The translations under genes and the position numbers were made by a program. Of a stretch of DNA of 35,905 nt, positions 21,788 to 34,804 are shown one piece after another; position 1 is the first letter of the stretch; each line of letters opens with the position of its first letter. The notes beneath the pieces are model-generated. The model did not search any database and was not told where the DNA came from. It saw nothing but the letters and a program-made list of their open reading frames with translations. Origin of the DNA: Gymnopilus junonius (Eukaryota; Basidiomycota; Agaricomycetes; Agaricales; Galerinaceae); assembly GCA_015501075.1 (NCBI GenBank), contig JADNYJ010000328.1:1-35905 (forward strand), read 5' to 3'.

Positions 21788-22069
21788 TGCCCAGTGTTCC
21801 AGTCACGCGAATGTGACGAGATAATATTAGACCCTTTTTAACCCATCTTTCTCTTCGAACTGGGAAATTTATGGTCATCATGTTGTCGTCATGCTCGAAT
21901 TTAAGATATATACTACGTAACATTTTTGGAAGCACGCTTCACGACCATAACTGTTCATAAAGCCAGAAAAGGTGGAAGAAAAAAGGAGTGCTGCTTCATC
22001 CCGCTATAGCATTAAAGGTCTCTGAATTTTACCAGAACGACAACGGCAACAATAATAATATAGGACTTT
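21788..22069. other. upstream region of CK2 beta
   Basis: Short spacer between the CK2 beta start and the end of HNH copy 2. Because CK2 beta runs on the minus strand, its promoter should lie here. No element could be assigned with confidence. Confidence 0.3.
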
Positions 22070-23368
22070 TCATTGCCCTGAGGGCTGAGTTAAGTGAGCC
22101 TGCTGGAAAGAGGAAATGAGAATCTCCTTCAATTCCGAAGTAGCTATAGCTTCTTCAAGGTCTGTCCAACGAGCCGATGATGCGGACTCATATGTGACAC
22201 AGTACTGGCCCAAAATTTCATCCAAAAACTTGCCCCACGCCGCTCGTAAACATAATTAAGGCGATTGCGCCATGAAGAGAAATTAGAAGGGGGTCGGGAG
22301 TTGGTATCGGAGGAGGCCGTGGGCCATCACTGGTTGATACTTGCCTAAAATCGTTGCTTTTATCTCGAAAACAACAAGAGCATCCATATCATGGCGCATA
22401 AGTAAGCATTACGAGTATGGAATAATTTTCATCCTCGTTCTGCATATCATAATTTATTACAACTTACATCAGTCTTTTTCAAGCACCATCCAAGATTTTC
22501 AAACCCATAACGAGCGTCGACCTGAAGTAGTATTCTATTGGAAGGCTGGTCTATAAAACTCTTCAGGTCGTCAAGGTTGGTTACAGGAAGGCGAGTAAAA
22601 TTAACAAGGATATCAAATGTGGCAGCAGCGGACTTGAACTGAAAATCCATTAGCTGAGATTGAACCCCACAATGCAAGGAAACACACAGATAGAGAATGA
22701 GGATCAGAATCGAAGTCCGCAATAGATCGAGGAAGGATATGGACACCTTGTAGACCTGTCGTGTTGTCTTTGGTGGATGGATGTCTATCATCATTGGCCC
22801 TGTGACGGGGCATTCGTAACCTTCACGCAAAAGAATCTAACATAGTCGGTCAAAAACATGGATAAAATACCCAAGTGCAGAAATTGTGAGACAAACGTCG
22901 TTTTTAAATGATCTGTCGTCGGCGTGTGGAGTTATGTAACTTTTGTTCCGTTTAACTGGAGAAATCTCAAAGGACAGTGAGAGAATATGCAGGAGATATC
23001 AACTTACACACATACAAGAGGTGGGTAAGCCAGGTTATACCAAGATCCCTTAGTCGTTCAGCCCAACCCTTTCCTTCTTCGACGGTTGCACAAGCTATGA
23101 CTGCCGCTGAGACATAGCGTGTAGATTTTTCGCCTCCAGCTTCATCGGCATAGAAGAGCATGGAACTTAGGAGTTTATCTAGATTGGCCTTTGCTTCCTT
23201 GAAGCTGAAAACATGCTCTTCGACCAGCGCAAATTCGGCGATGTGTTTTTCTGCTTGTTGAACCAATTCTTGCAGTGAAATAGTGCTTCTTTTGATTTCA
23301 GTAATCGTGTCCTGAATGACTGGTTCTTGGTATACCTCAAGCGACATCAGTGAAGAGAAGCTGGACAT
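22070..23368 (-). pseudogene. HNH_2-type nuclease-domain gene, copy 2, broken
   Basis: Best preserved of the three copies. ATG 23368 opens MSSFSSLMSLEVYQEPVIQD and the N-terminal helical half is intact to THLLYVC, where a GTAAGT donor lies at 23007. After the intron come LLREGYECPVTGPMMIDIHP, then in another frame TTGLQGVHILPRSIADFD, the first HNH His region. Further exons read FKSAAATFDILVNFTRLPV, DDLKSFIDQPSNRILLQVDA and RYGFENLGWCLKK. The usual DAH..F pattern of this family appears as DARYGF, so one expected His is Arg here. The C-terminal part (LISLHGAIALIMFTSGVG, then FLDEILGQYCVTYESAS and ISSFQQAHLTQPSGQ) ends at 22070 and needs at least two frame changes and one stop bypassed. Probably not functional. 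Confidence 0.75.
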
Positions 23369-23639
23369 TTCGTACTAAAGAGTGTGGTGGTCCAAACGAA
23401 AGGGTGCAGTTGGGGTGCAGCCCAAATTAGTGACTTACGGATCATATTCCACGTGCTTTCATCAACCGGACCTGGCGGAGTTGAACTCTTCTGTCATCTC
23501 CCACTGACACAAGTTCAGCAGACGGAAGGCATCAGAATACTAAACAATATGTACTATAGGCTGTGCAGTTCTATGAACATTAACAAAAGGTCACAAGTAA
23601 GATGTTCTAGCTAAAATATCTGTTAGCCCAACAGAACTG

Positions 23640-23965
23640 GATTACTGGAATACAACAATGTTAAGGAGTTTAGGAGAGGTACAAATCCTAGAGGTAATCG
23701 TGAGTGTGAAACAAAAACATAAGATATTCCTTGGACAACGGTAACATACCACTTCGTATCCGCTAATCTGACTGGAATAGCCATCAGGATTGATCCATTG
23801 AGCTGAAAAGAAAATCAGTACTGAAAATAAGAAACTCAGACTCGACGTACTACTTAGTTGATTTTTTGCATTATAGGACCAAATGGAAGACTCTGAAGTG
23901 CCACGCAAGGAGTTGCCCACACTCTCCGGGTGCGACCCAGGAGCAGCTAATACGATTCTGTCAGT
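23640..23965 (-). pseudogene. fragment of a relative of the 14851 secreted-protein gene
   Basis: The minus strand reads AAPGSHPESVGNSLRGTSES then SIWSYNAKNQLS, an intron, and AQWINPDGYSSQISGYEV. This matches exons 8 and 9 of the gene at 14851 (LPGSTSQVVGTEYG, SESSVWYYSAKDHKL, AQWVNPDG). The fragment starts at the same intron/exon boundary (TTAG before CTGCTCC, compared with TTTAG before CTCTTCC), so the break lies in the preceding intron. The signal peptide and first seven exons are missing. It directly follows HNH copy 3 in the same orientation. Confidence 0.75.
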
Positions 23966-24029
23966 TTCAACAGGGAGCACGTCAGAACGAATCTTGTTTT
24001 TAAACGACCTATTGTCTACATTTTCATCC

Positions 24030-24465
24030 CGCTGATTTATGTAACTTTTGTTGCTTTAACTAGAAAGGAGTCAGTGAAAGGATTTTCAAGAGATGTTGAC
24101 TCACAGACATACAAGAGGTGGGTTGAAAAGACTATACCGAGATCCCTTAGTCTTTCGGCCCAATCCCTTCCTTCTTCAACGGTTTGACAAGCTATGACTA
24201 CTGCTGAGACATAGCGCGTAGATTTTTCCCCTCCATCTTCATCAACACAGAAGAGCATGGCACTTAGGAGTTTATCCAAATCGAACTTCTCTTCTTTATA
24301 GCTGAAGACGCGCTCTTCGACCAACGCGAAGTCAACGACAAGTTTTTCTGCTTGCTGGATTAAATCTCAAAGCGGAGTGGCGCTCTCTTTGATTTCGGGG
24401 ATTCTGGCTTGGAAAACTTGTCCCTGATATGATCCAAGCGACGTTAGTGCCGAAATGCTTGACAT
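24030..24465 (-). pseudogene. HNH_2-type gene, copy 3, N-terminal half only
   Basis: ATG 24465 opens MSSISALTSLGSYQGQVFQA. An in-frame TGA at 24367-24369 replaces the Gln codon that copies 1 and 2 have in their SLQ-N/ELV segment. The rest of the helical half is clear: DFALVEERVFSYKEEKFDL, LLSAMLFCVDEDGGEKS and ACQTVEEGRDWAERLRDLGI, to a GTGAGT donor near 24105. The following intron is recognisably like that of copy 2 (ACAAAAGTTACATAA shared) until about 23990, where the match stops and secreted-gene sequence begins. The HNH half is absent. Confidence 0.75.
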
Positions 24466-24776
24466 GTCAATGTAGAAAAGGATTTCAAGTGTGTGACACT
24501 GACGGTCCAATCGTCCCCACGTGGGATAACGGATAACTTTTCCACGCTGTGCCAACATCAACCGGATCTGGCGCCCGTTGGCTCACTTTCACTCTCATCC
24601 TTGGATCATTCACATCTACTCTCAGTATACTCGCATCTGCTACCTTGTCCAACCGGTCTAAGTGAGCATTAAAGTAGCCAAACAATTTAACAGAAGAATG
24701 GCATTAAACAAAGCGACAAATGCGACACCAGCACTCAAAGATACGTAGACAACAAAGCGAGAGAAAAAGGAGTAAA
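24466..24776. other. upstream flank of HNH copy 3
   Basis: No gene. The part next to copy 3 shares CATCAACCGG followed by an A/C-variant CTGGCG with the flank of copy 2 near 23460-23480. The duplication of copies 2 and 3 therefore included upstream sequence. Confidence 0.35.
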
Positions 24777-27113
<2,337 letters not shown>

Positions 27114-27695
27114 TGCCTCGGACTAGGCGGTGATAATGGTTGCGCTGAATGACAGGTTATGAGCGTGCGCCGTACAGTGCAGGGCGATTTATGATCAATT
27201 TGACACAATTATTGTGAAGGCGTTGCGAGTCACGTGCACTTGTAAGGGACCTTGCACTTTGATCAGTGCATTCAGGAATCTCGTCCACTTAGAAGTCATC
27301 GGAACTAGAGGACATTCAAAAAGAGAGGTAAGTCGATACAAGGGGAAAAAGTCGACTGTAGCTTTATGCTTCACGAAAAAAATCGAGAAAACGGAATACG
27401 AAATAGATAACGATGAAGCGGAAGGCAAAAGACGACAAAGTATAGGCACAGAACAAAGGTTGTATAAGTCCGGACAACGTTGTCGACCAATTCGGCCAGG
27501 TTTCAAGAATTAAAAGTGCTTATTCTATACTATGCAAGAGAGTCTCGTATGCAAATATTAACCAAGAGAAGTATCACCATCGCAGTAAAAGGCGTTCAAA
27601 AGAGAGGGGCGGCGCACTAGAATACTGAAGAACCAAGCAGAGCAAGCAAAAAAAGAAGACCCAGATATAAAGGCGGCATCCACTGCAGAAATATT
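27114..27695. other. intergenic region upstream of the kinase
   Basis: Holds the kinase promoter (near 27114) and the 3' flank of the LRR gene. ORFs at 27195-27513 overlap on opposite strands and have low-complexity basic composition. No supported gene. Confidence 0.35.
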
Positions 27696-29346
27696 TTATT
27701 GATCTCCAGGCGCACAATCGTTTCCTTGCAGCATTCCTACGACCAGCATGTCCAGTTTACGTATCACCAGAATTTTCGAGAGTCTGTCGATCATTTCGGC
27801 ACGAGAACCAAAGGCAATGATTGAGGGATTAAGAGCTGCGTGAGCCTCGAGGTTGCGTATGAGCGCGGCATTAGACAATTGGGCGCATACATAAGGGTTG
27901 GTGATCAGGGGCGGCAGAGGGTTACAGAGATATTGAGATTGAATAGCTATCATTCCGAGTATATAAGAATAAGTCGTTCTGAAGTACAAGAAAGTAAACT
28001 CACTGTCAACGTAGGCTTCGCATACAAAAGGAATTTCGACATCCAATATCCAATTATACTCATGCATGGCTTCTGCTAGTCGACGCAGCCCAGCCATTTC
28101 GATACTGGTATCGAGAATAGACAAAAATGATAGTTTGGAAAGCAGCAGAATAGCAGGTACGGCGTCATCGTTGATGTCATGGTTCGTCGCCAGATAAAGC
28201 TTGGTAAGAGTCCGTTTGAGAGAGACTAAGAGAAATACTCTATAATACAATTCGACAGATATCAGACGGGAAGCTTTGGCTGAAAAGGAGTAAGTAGACA
28301 TACGCTTCATTTCCGATTCCAGTCTCGTTTAAATTCAGAATGGCGAGGTTTGGTAGATGATGAAAATAGTGGAGATCAGAATCGCTGATACGAATGCCTG
28401 CGAAGGAAATTTCGCGAAGGGACCGAAAGCTATCGGGCTTGCTGAAGACTAGGACCGACATCAATATTGCTGAAGGGTTGAAAGTACAAAGGATTCTTAC
28501 TAGAATATATTTCACTTCCTAGAATGTTAAGACCGTTTTCGTATGACATGGACGGCGCAAAGACGATGCATTCAATCAGAGTGCGGCTGAAGATATGGAG
28601 AACCCTCTCGTTAATGTAACCTGTATCGCATTTATTAGTGAAAAATATGAATCTAAAGACAAGGGAATACCGTTCTGTGACAAAAAATCCAATAAAGTCT
28701 GAGCCTTCGCCGGGTCAAGCCCCCAGAGTCTTTCCTTTAGTCGTATACCAGGCAGAGCAGCGTCCAGTTTGTGAATCAATAGACCAAGATCGTCGATACC
28801 AGGATGCAAGTCTTTCAGGACATTTTTTACGCTAGGCGGTGAAGAATTTACCACACCAAAGTAAAGTCGTTCATGGCGAACCTCGAGGTCGAAAGAGCTG
28901 TTATGGCAGGACAAGATAGATCGCGCATATTTCGGAGGTGCTTCGAGGTCACTAAAGACATTTTTCTCTATACGGCCGACTTCTTTACCCAATTTAACCA
29001 CGTCTCGTGCATCTACTTTCGTTTGGGTCTTGGGAGGCATTTGTCCACAGACAGGTATTGTGGGAGAATACGGAGGCAGCTCCTCTGTAGCAGGTGATTG
29101 ACCAGAGAACCAGCGGTTGCCAGCAAAGAATTTTCCGATGACCCAATCCGATCCATTAGAGTCAGAGCCGTCGTGGCCATGAGATGAGTTCTCCAGAACG
29201 CGAGCAGAGTAACCGGAAAATCGAGACGGATGACAGCCCCGATGCGAGTTTCTGTTGCGCAAAGATTCAAGATAAAGAGCAGCAGGTACCGCTGGGCAGT
29301 AAAAAGGATTATTCTCGTCTATCAGGGGTGTTGCAGAATCTTGCAT
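27696..29346 (-). CDS. leucine-rich-repeat protein of Agaricomycete type, 477 aa
   Basis: Five exons (29346-28671, 28620-28516, 28469-28304, 28239-28004, 27946-27696) have phase-consistent introns of 46-64 nt and sum to 1434 nt. The N-terminal 150 residues are Ser/Pro/Asn-rich and likely disordered. Then come [36 protein letters not shown] and [18 protein letters not shown]. The repeat region shows leucine-rich units: [59 protein letters not shown] and [20 protein letters not shown]. The C-terminus ([19 protein letters not shown]) is helical. LRRs mediate protein contacts, and no F-box was seen, so the role is unknown. The exon 2 donor GTGAAA (28515) is chosen over GTAAGA 15 nt later because the latter would give a 31-nt intron. 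The gene shares a 137-bp upstream region with the divergent lipase. Confidence 0.82.
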
Positions 29347-29483
29347 GTCACGAAAAATTCAAAGAAGAAAAGAGAACGAAATAAAGATGACGTCGGTCGG
29401 AGTCAGGCACAAACTTCAAGCTCCGACTGAATTCGATTACCTGCCATTTGGAATGACCTCAGCTGTAGACGCGAACGTGCTTC
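29347..29483. promoter_or_regulatory. short shared upstream region of LRR gene and lipase
   Basis: The start codons of the minus-strand LRR gene (29346) and the plus-strand lipase (about 29484, or 29533) face away from each other with about 140-190 bp between. If both starts are right, the promoters overlap and co-regulation is possible. No clear TATA box was recognised. Confidence 0.4.
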
Positions 29484-30939
29484 ATGTTCGGACCATTCTT
29501 CCTGTTCTCATTCTGTCATATGAACTACTACAATGGCTGAAGCTGTTGCAAGCAATATACCAAAGGGTACGCTCAACGCTAACTCATAAGTGGAAAACAG
29601 GCCTGATATCGTCACTTTCATTGCAGAATTGTATGAACAGCTTGTTTTCTACTTCAAATACGCTTCATCGGCGTATATTGTCGTCTGTCCGCGCCCAAAT
29701 GGCAATCATTTAGTAGCAGAGGTTGGTTTGCCTCCAGTGTACTGCGTTCGTCTTTGAACACTCCCATCTTAGTTGTCGAGCGAATTGACAGACACCCAGG
29801 GATTCGTTGCCCGCGATGACAACCGCAAGGAAATCGTGATCGCATTGAGGGGAAGGTGAGCCTATCACCTCAATGTTTGAATCGTCCTATCTCAACAGAC
29901 AGCGTACAGTGCTTCAACGACTGACATCCTATTGGACGCTCAGGTTATATTAGCTCCATTCATTGCTCCAGGAGTGAAACTGCCCGGTACGCGTCCACCT
30001 TGCGTCAATCTGATTAGTTATTCATGATTATTACTACAGGAGGTGCGAAAGTGCACAGCGGGTTTCTTCTCTCGTAAGAACACGCTTACACTCATCTGAG
30101 AATCGTAGGGTTGCGACTTTGGTCTTTTCTCCAGTTGGGACGCTTTGTCTGTACAAGCCATCCTTGTTGTCGGCAATGAGCTGGAGAAGCATCCAGAATA
30201 CTCGATCGTCACTACTGGACACTCCCTTGGTGGATCAATTGCGTTGCTCGCGGCCGTCACTCTGCAGCAAAACTTCAAAACCACGTATGTAACCTCTTAA
30301 TAATCATCTGTATGCCATGACATGTGTTCAATCTCCCCAGTCGGACTCGGACGTATTCTTATGGCGCACCCAGAACTGGTGTACGCGCAGATCTTATATT
30401 TTGTGATGATCTATCTGACGTCTGTCTTTACTAGAACAAGATTTTCTCCGACTACGTAAATGCAACTTTTGGAGAGAATGCTCATCGAGGTTAGTTTCTC
30501 CCAAGACCAACTGGTTTGTCCCTTGCCTAACTGCCGTCTTGCAAGTCGTACACGGTAACGACGGGTATACTCAAAACCCACTAAAAGCAAAGCACCGAAA
30601 ACTGACAAACAATCAGGGTCCCAACTATGATACCAACCCAACTCGGTTATCGCCATCATGGTTCGTGCTCAGGCCGCCTTCAACTGCAATGCAGTATGTG
30701 ACCAGTTTCTCAAACATAGGCGTCGAATACTGGCAGTATACCCACCCCGAATCCGAGGAAACGACCAAGAAATGCGATCCTGAAGGCGAAGATCCAACCT
30801 GCTCGGCTTGCATCCCATCTCAGGGTATAACTCTGGATCATACCAACGTACGTTCAACCACAGCATTCTTGCCCTAGTGTACTTACCCTGGTGCATCCAG
30901 TATTTCGGGATTATAGTCGCTACACCGTTTTGTTTGTAG
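29484..30939 (+). CDS. class 3 (alpha/beta hydrolase) lipase, probably secreted
   Basis: Triacylglycerol lipase family. The supported coding frame runs from MAEAVASNIPK (29533) through phase-consistent exons: ELYEQLVFYFKYASSAYIVV, LSSELTDTQGFVARDDNRKE, IVIALRGSASTTDILLDAQV, KLPGGAKVHSGFLLSWDALS, YSIVTTGHSLGGSIALLAAV, TYSYGAPRTGNKIFSDYVNA, VVHGNDGVPTMIPTQLGYRH, VEYWQYTHPESEETTKKCDP, then CIPSQGITLDHTNYFG and stop 30937-30939. Catalytic Ser is in GHSLGG, Asp in GNDGVP, and the His is probably that of LDHTNYFG. The Cys residues near the C-terminus suggest disulfides. A signal-like MFGPFFLFSF opens at 29484, but in a frame offset from 29533, so the exact 5' end is uncertain (unseen intron, or a sequence error). 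The first intron is 60 nt with a CTAAC branch site. Introns of 50-70 nt separate about ten exons. Confidence 0.87.
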
Positions 30940-31174
30940 GACCAAGGTGAACGTTTTCATTCCTTGAACCGCGAGTATATGCTCACATGTGTCTTCACCT
31001 ATTCGTTTGCAGATTGTCTGTACATAAAACATGAGATAAACGTAATGCAAAAGATATCAAAATAAATGCTGTCCGGAGGAAATGCGAAAATAAAATAAAA
31101 TGAAGAACTAGACCAACCACCTCAACCATGCTCTCCAGTACATCCACCCATTCAATTCAGATCAAAGCCGGACC
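30940..31174. other. convergent 3' region of lipase and Dpb11
   Basis: Contains the 3' flanks of two genes transcribed towards each other. AATAAA-like motifs (AAATAAATGC near 31060, AAATAAAATAAAATG near 31089) could serve as polyadenylation signals for the lipase. Nothing else is seen. Confidence 0.4.
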
Positions 31175-34100
31175 TCAAAACCCTGCAATCCTCGCACTCT
31201 TCCGCCTCCTAAGCGACCCCTGACTTTCATCCTGGCTCTTTAACAAGCTCATGAGCCGCTTCTGTTCCTCCTTCTGCGCAGGATCCTCGTACAGCACCCG
31301 CATGGAGATCTCGTCCTGCCCTTGCTTTCCTGCCTTTCTAGCTGCACCGTCATTGGATTGGTCAGGATATGCATCAAATGGGTTCATAAGGTTTATACTG
31401 GCACCCTCTGCTGAAGGTGACGCTGCTGTGTAGGGTGTGGCTGCTAAGCGGCTCGACTTCTTGCGAACGGGAGGAGCAGGGGCTGGAGGAGGTCTCTCAC
31501 CGATTTTCATATCGGAGGGTTGTCTGGATTGAGGCTACATGCAAGCAAGATATGTTATCAGACAGACAGTAACATGGCACATGGAGGAAATTCAACCAAC
31601 CTTCGACTTCTGTGGTCTCGCTCTCTTTCCGTTCCTGCCTCCTCCTTCCAATATATCGCCCACACTCCCAGCAGCCCCTATTCCTGCCCTACCTCCACTT
31701 TCCTCCCCATCAGGCGACGATCTCTTGCCTAACAATGTCGCAATATTTTCCTGCAGCGCTTTGGCAGCTTCATGGTTGATCTTCACAGGTGACAGCGAGC
31801 CTCTGCTATTTGTCCTCTGCATGGGCATCTTCATGGGCGAAGGAGACATCGACGAGGGCACGCGGTCTCTCCTGTCTCTGTCATGCTGATGGTAAGAGTG
31901 CTGCTGCTGTTTTGATACGCCACTACCGGTGTCTCCTGCATCGGGTTCGATGAGGACAGTCGACTGCCGGTGTCGTAAGCTATTGTTATTTTGTTCATTT
32001 TCCTTGATGAAGCTCTCGGATGGTTGGCGAGGACCTTGCACAGGCAGCGAGCGGACAGAGGCACCAGGTGTGACGAGCGAGGATGGGTGGATGAACGTAG
32101 ATTCACCGCCCAGAAGCCCGTTCGGGGCCCCAAAGGACATACATTCTGGTGGTTCTGGAATTTCATCAGGTAGTATAGTGGTCGGCTGACGCTCTATAGC
32201 CTTAGACGACTTCCGCCGTGGTGTGGAGACGTTCAGCTCGGATTGGATGTCTGGGGTAGTCAATAAAACACGGTCAATTCGACATTCAACGCAGGAAGCA
32301 ACAGAAAATAACATACCCTTCGTGATATCGTTCATCTTGTTCGAGACTTCGACGTCCATGGCATCCTCCACTGCACGCTGTTTGCCCTTGTCCACGGCCT
32401 TGCCTTTGCCTTTCAGATCTCTCTTCGCTACATTCACATCGCCACGGCATCCACATCCATAACATCCTGAGCTGCCCCCAGAGCGACAGGTGCAGCCACG
32501 CCTAGAGCAGGAATTGCGACGGGTCCACCAACCAGAAACTTATGCTGCTCTGGTATCACCCCTGACTCGCGATAGCGGCGAACCACTGCATACTAATCAC
32601 TGGCACACCCCATTCACGGGCTTTGTCGAACTTCGCACCTGTTCCTGATGGACATAGCAGGTGTGTCGAGTGGCGAGAGAATGTGGTGGCATGGTTAATG
32701 CCTTTGAATCAATTCGAATCAAAATTATACGTTAATGACAAAGAGAGGGACATTCATACCAAGAGCACGGAAAAGCCTCTTCAATCCTAACGTCTGGGCG
32801 TGATCAAATCCAGATATGGAGATATGGAGGTTTTCAGACCTGTACGTTGGTATACATCAGCCCCGTCCGTACCATGATAGAAAGTAACAAAAACCTACCA
32901 GGAATAGGCACCTGAATAGACAGCGCCTGAACGTGATGTGTTCCTCAGGATCACATATCCTGTCCTGGAAGATACATTGCTCGAGCCAACACTCGGTACG
33001 ATACTTGGCCCTCAGGGTCTCGTCTTCCTCCTCGCGAAAGAGCTTACTTCCCCTACAAATAACAAATCGACCTTATGAGCAACACGTTATAAACCACCAA
33101 GAAACAGAGACACATACGTGACCAATCTGACAATAATGTAGTCGACGTCTTCATCTGGGTCAGAGACATACTGCCACCGTGCTGATCAAACAGCCTGCCG
33201 CACAGTCGGACTCTTGGCTTCGCCGAATGCGCGCATCTTCATCCCGGCAAAGATTTGCTTGGGAAGCGAACCAGATGAGCTGCGCCACCGGAAGACACAC
33301 CAGCATTCTGTGGGAGCTTGGAAGGTCCTGCTTCGCTATTAGCTGCAAAGACTGCATTGGCGGTGCTAGTCCGTCGGAATGGCAAATGACGAGAAGAGTT
33401 CGCGTCCTTCCCTGATACGACTGGAGCAAACGAATTGGTTCGTCTGAATTGAGAAATAACGCTTTTCCCGGCAACCAGCTGCGGTCCTGCTTGTTTAACA
33501 GGGATTCAGGGAAATTTCGCTCCAGACCATCTTTGCCTTTACCAGCAGCTTTACCTTTGGAAGGACTGAGTATGACTTCGCCGTCTGCAATTTCGTAGCC
33601 GCGTCTTTGGAGGAGGTTGCCCCATAATTGAAGAGTGACAGCTGGAAGAACGTTCACAAAGGCCTGTTCATCATCACCGTCGTCTGTGTCCTTCTGTAGA
33701 AGCTTAGGCGGATTTTGGGGAGCTGCTGAAGATGAAGGTATTTCGTCGCATTGTGAAGGAGGTCTGACGAAGGCGGGCCAAGAGGACTACTGAGCACTAT
33801 GTTTAATTGTGCAAATAAATACCATGAAATATTCTCAAAGTTGAAGGATTCTTACCTTTCCTTTCAGGACGTGGCCGCCGAACTTGATACGTGGCTTCGT
33901 CGAATCGACCTCCGAAATCGAGAGAATCCCAAAACCACTCCTCCCATACGAGGTGTATAGTCGCTTCCCTCCTTGTGTTGAACTTTTCCGCGTATCTCAT
34001 CTTGTCTGTCTCTTCATCTCCGGAGCATAGAAGGTGAGTAACACGGACTGGCCGCTCGAGGTTTCTGAGATATTCCCCATCGTGCTCCTTCACAACCTGG

Positions 34101-34804
34101 CTGATTCGACTCCGTCGTTCGAGGTCTGTGATTCCTGATAAGCAGACGATGACTCCAGAGAATATGGGTAGCCGATGTTCTTGTACACTCTGCAAGGTGT
34201 TTGAGCATCTTCGAGCGACTTTTGATTGGGTTACGCACCTTGGGAACGTTGACGTCGTCACCTCTCAACCAAATTTGATAGCTCTCATTGATCCAAGAAG
34301 GCTTCATAATGGGTATTTTCCTTTCCAGAGCGCACTGTAACCGTCGTCAGTAAAACTCGTAGAAAGTTACATGAAATTCGATATCCTCTGACCGTATATT
34401 TAGCACCTCCATGGTCAGTAGCAATCAAATGTGTTACACGGTCCGTAAACGCTGGGCAACACGCCGCACCCAGTTCCACCGCTTGTTTAAACAAAGTTGG
34501 CTGCCCTGGACATCAATATGACTTTGCCAGCTATTAAGCACGATAACCCACCTTATCTTGGATGCCCGTAGCACATATTGCAAAGCCCTTGAACGGCCTT
34601 GGACAGGAATCGTATACTGCCGTGTCGTCGCTCCCAGGTTGCGTATCCTGAGCTAAAAAGCTCTCTTCTATTGGACGCGAAAAGGACCCTTCTGTGCTGG
34701 ACGAAGCTTAACATTGGGCACCTATATTCTCCATATGTTAGAGATATAAAATAAAAGTGATTGAGAACACATACTTTGTGAGATTTGTTGCCCCGTCTTT
34801 TCAT
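31175..34804 (-). CDS. DPB11: Dpb11/Rad4(Cut5)/TopBP1-type BRCT scaffold, multiple single-base frame breaks
   Basis: Replication-initiation and checkpoint scaffold. The family binds phosphorylated Sld2/Sld3 and 9-1-1 clamp partners and activates ATR-type kinases. ATG 34804 gives MKRRGNKSHK, then after an intron VPNVKLRPAQKGP. BRCT1: RPFKGFAICATGIQDK, ELGAACCPAFTDRVTHLIAT and IPIMKPSWINESYQIWLRGD. BRCT2: HRLPIFSGVIVCLSGITDLE to IHLVWEEWFWDSLDFGGRF. A disordered linker carries FRRTNSFAP. BRCT3: IFAGMKMRAFGEAKSPTVRQ to AKYRTECWLEQCIFQDRICD. BRCT4: ENLHISISGFDHAQTLGLKR to GVPVISMQWFAAIASQG. The C-terminal tail is basic and Ser/Pro-rich, ending RRRKSARIAGF at 31175. At least six breaks are each fixed by one G or C (near 34684, 33483, 33261, 32925, 32559 and 32440). 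A TGA also lies at 33186-33188. Four BRCTs match the fungal length; human TopBP1 has more. Confidence 0.85.

Noticed and set aside
28470..28500. A 31-nt intron (GTAAGA...CAG) in the LRR gene
   Set aside because: Too short for usual fungal splicing. An upstream GTGAAA donor gives a 46-nt intron in the same phase.
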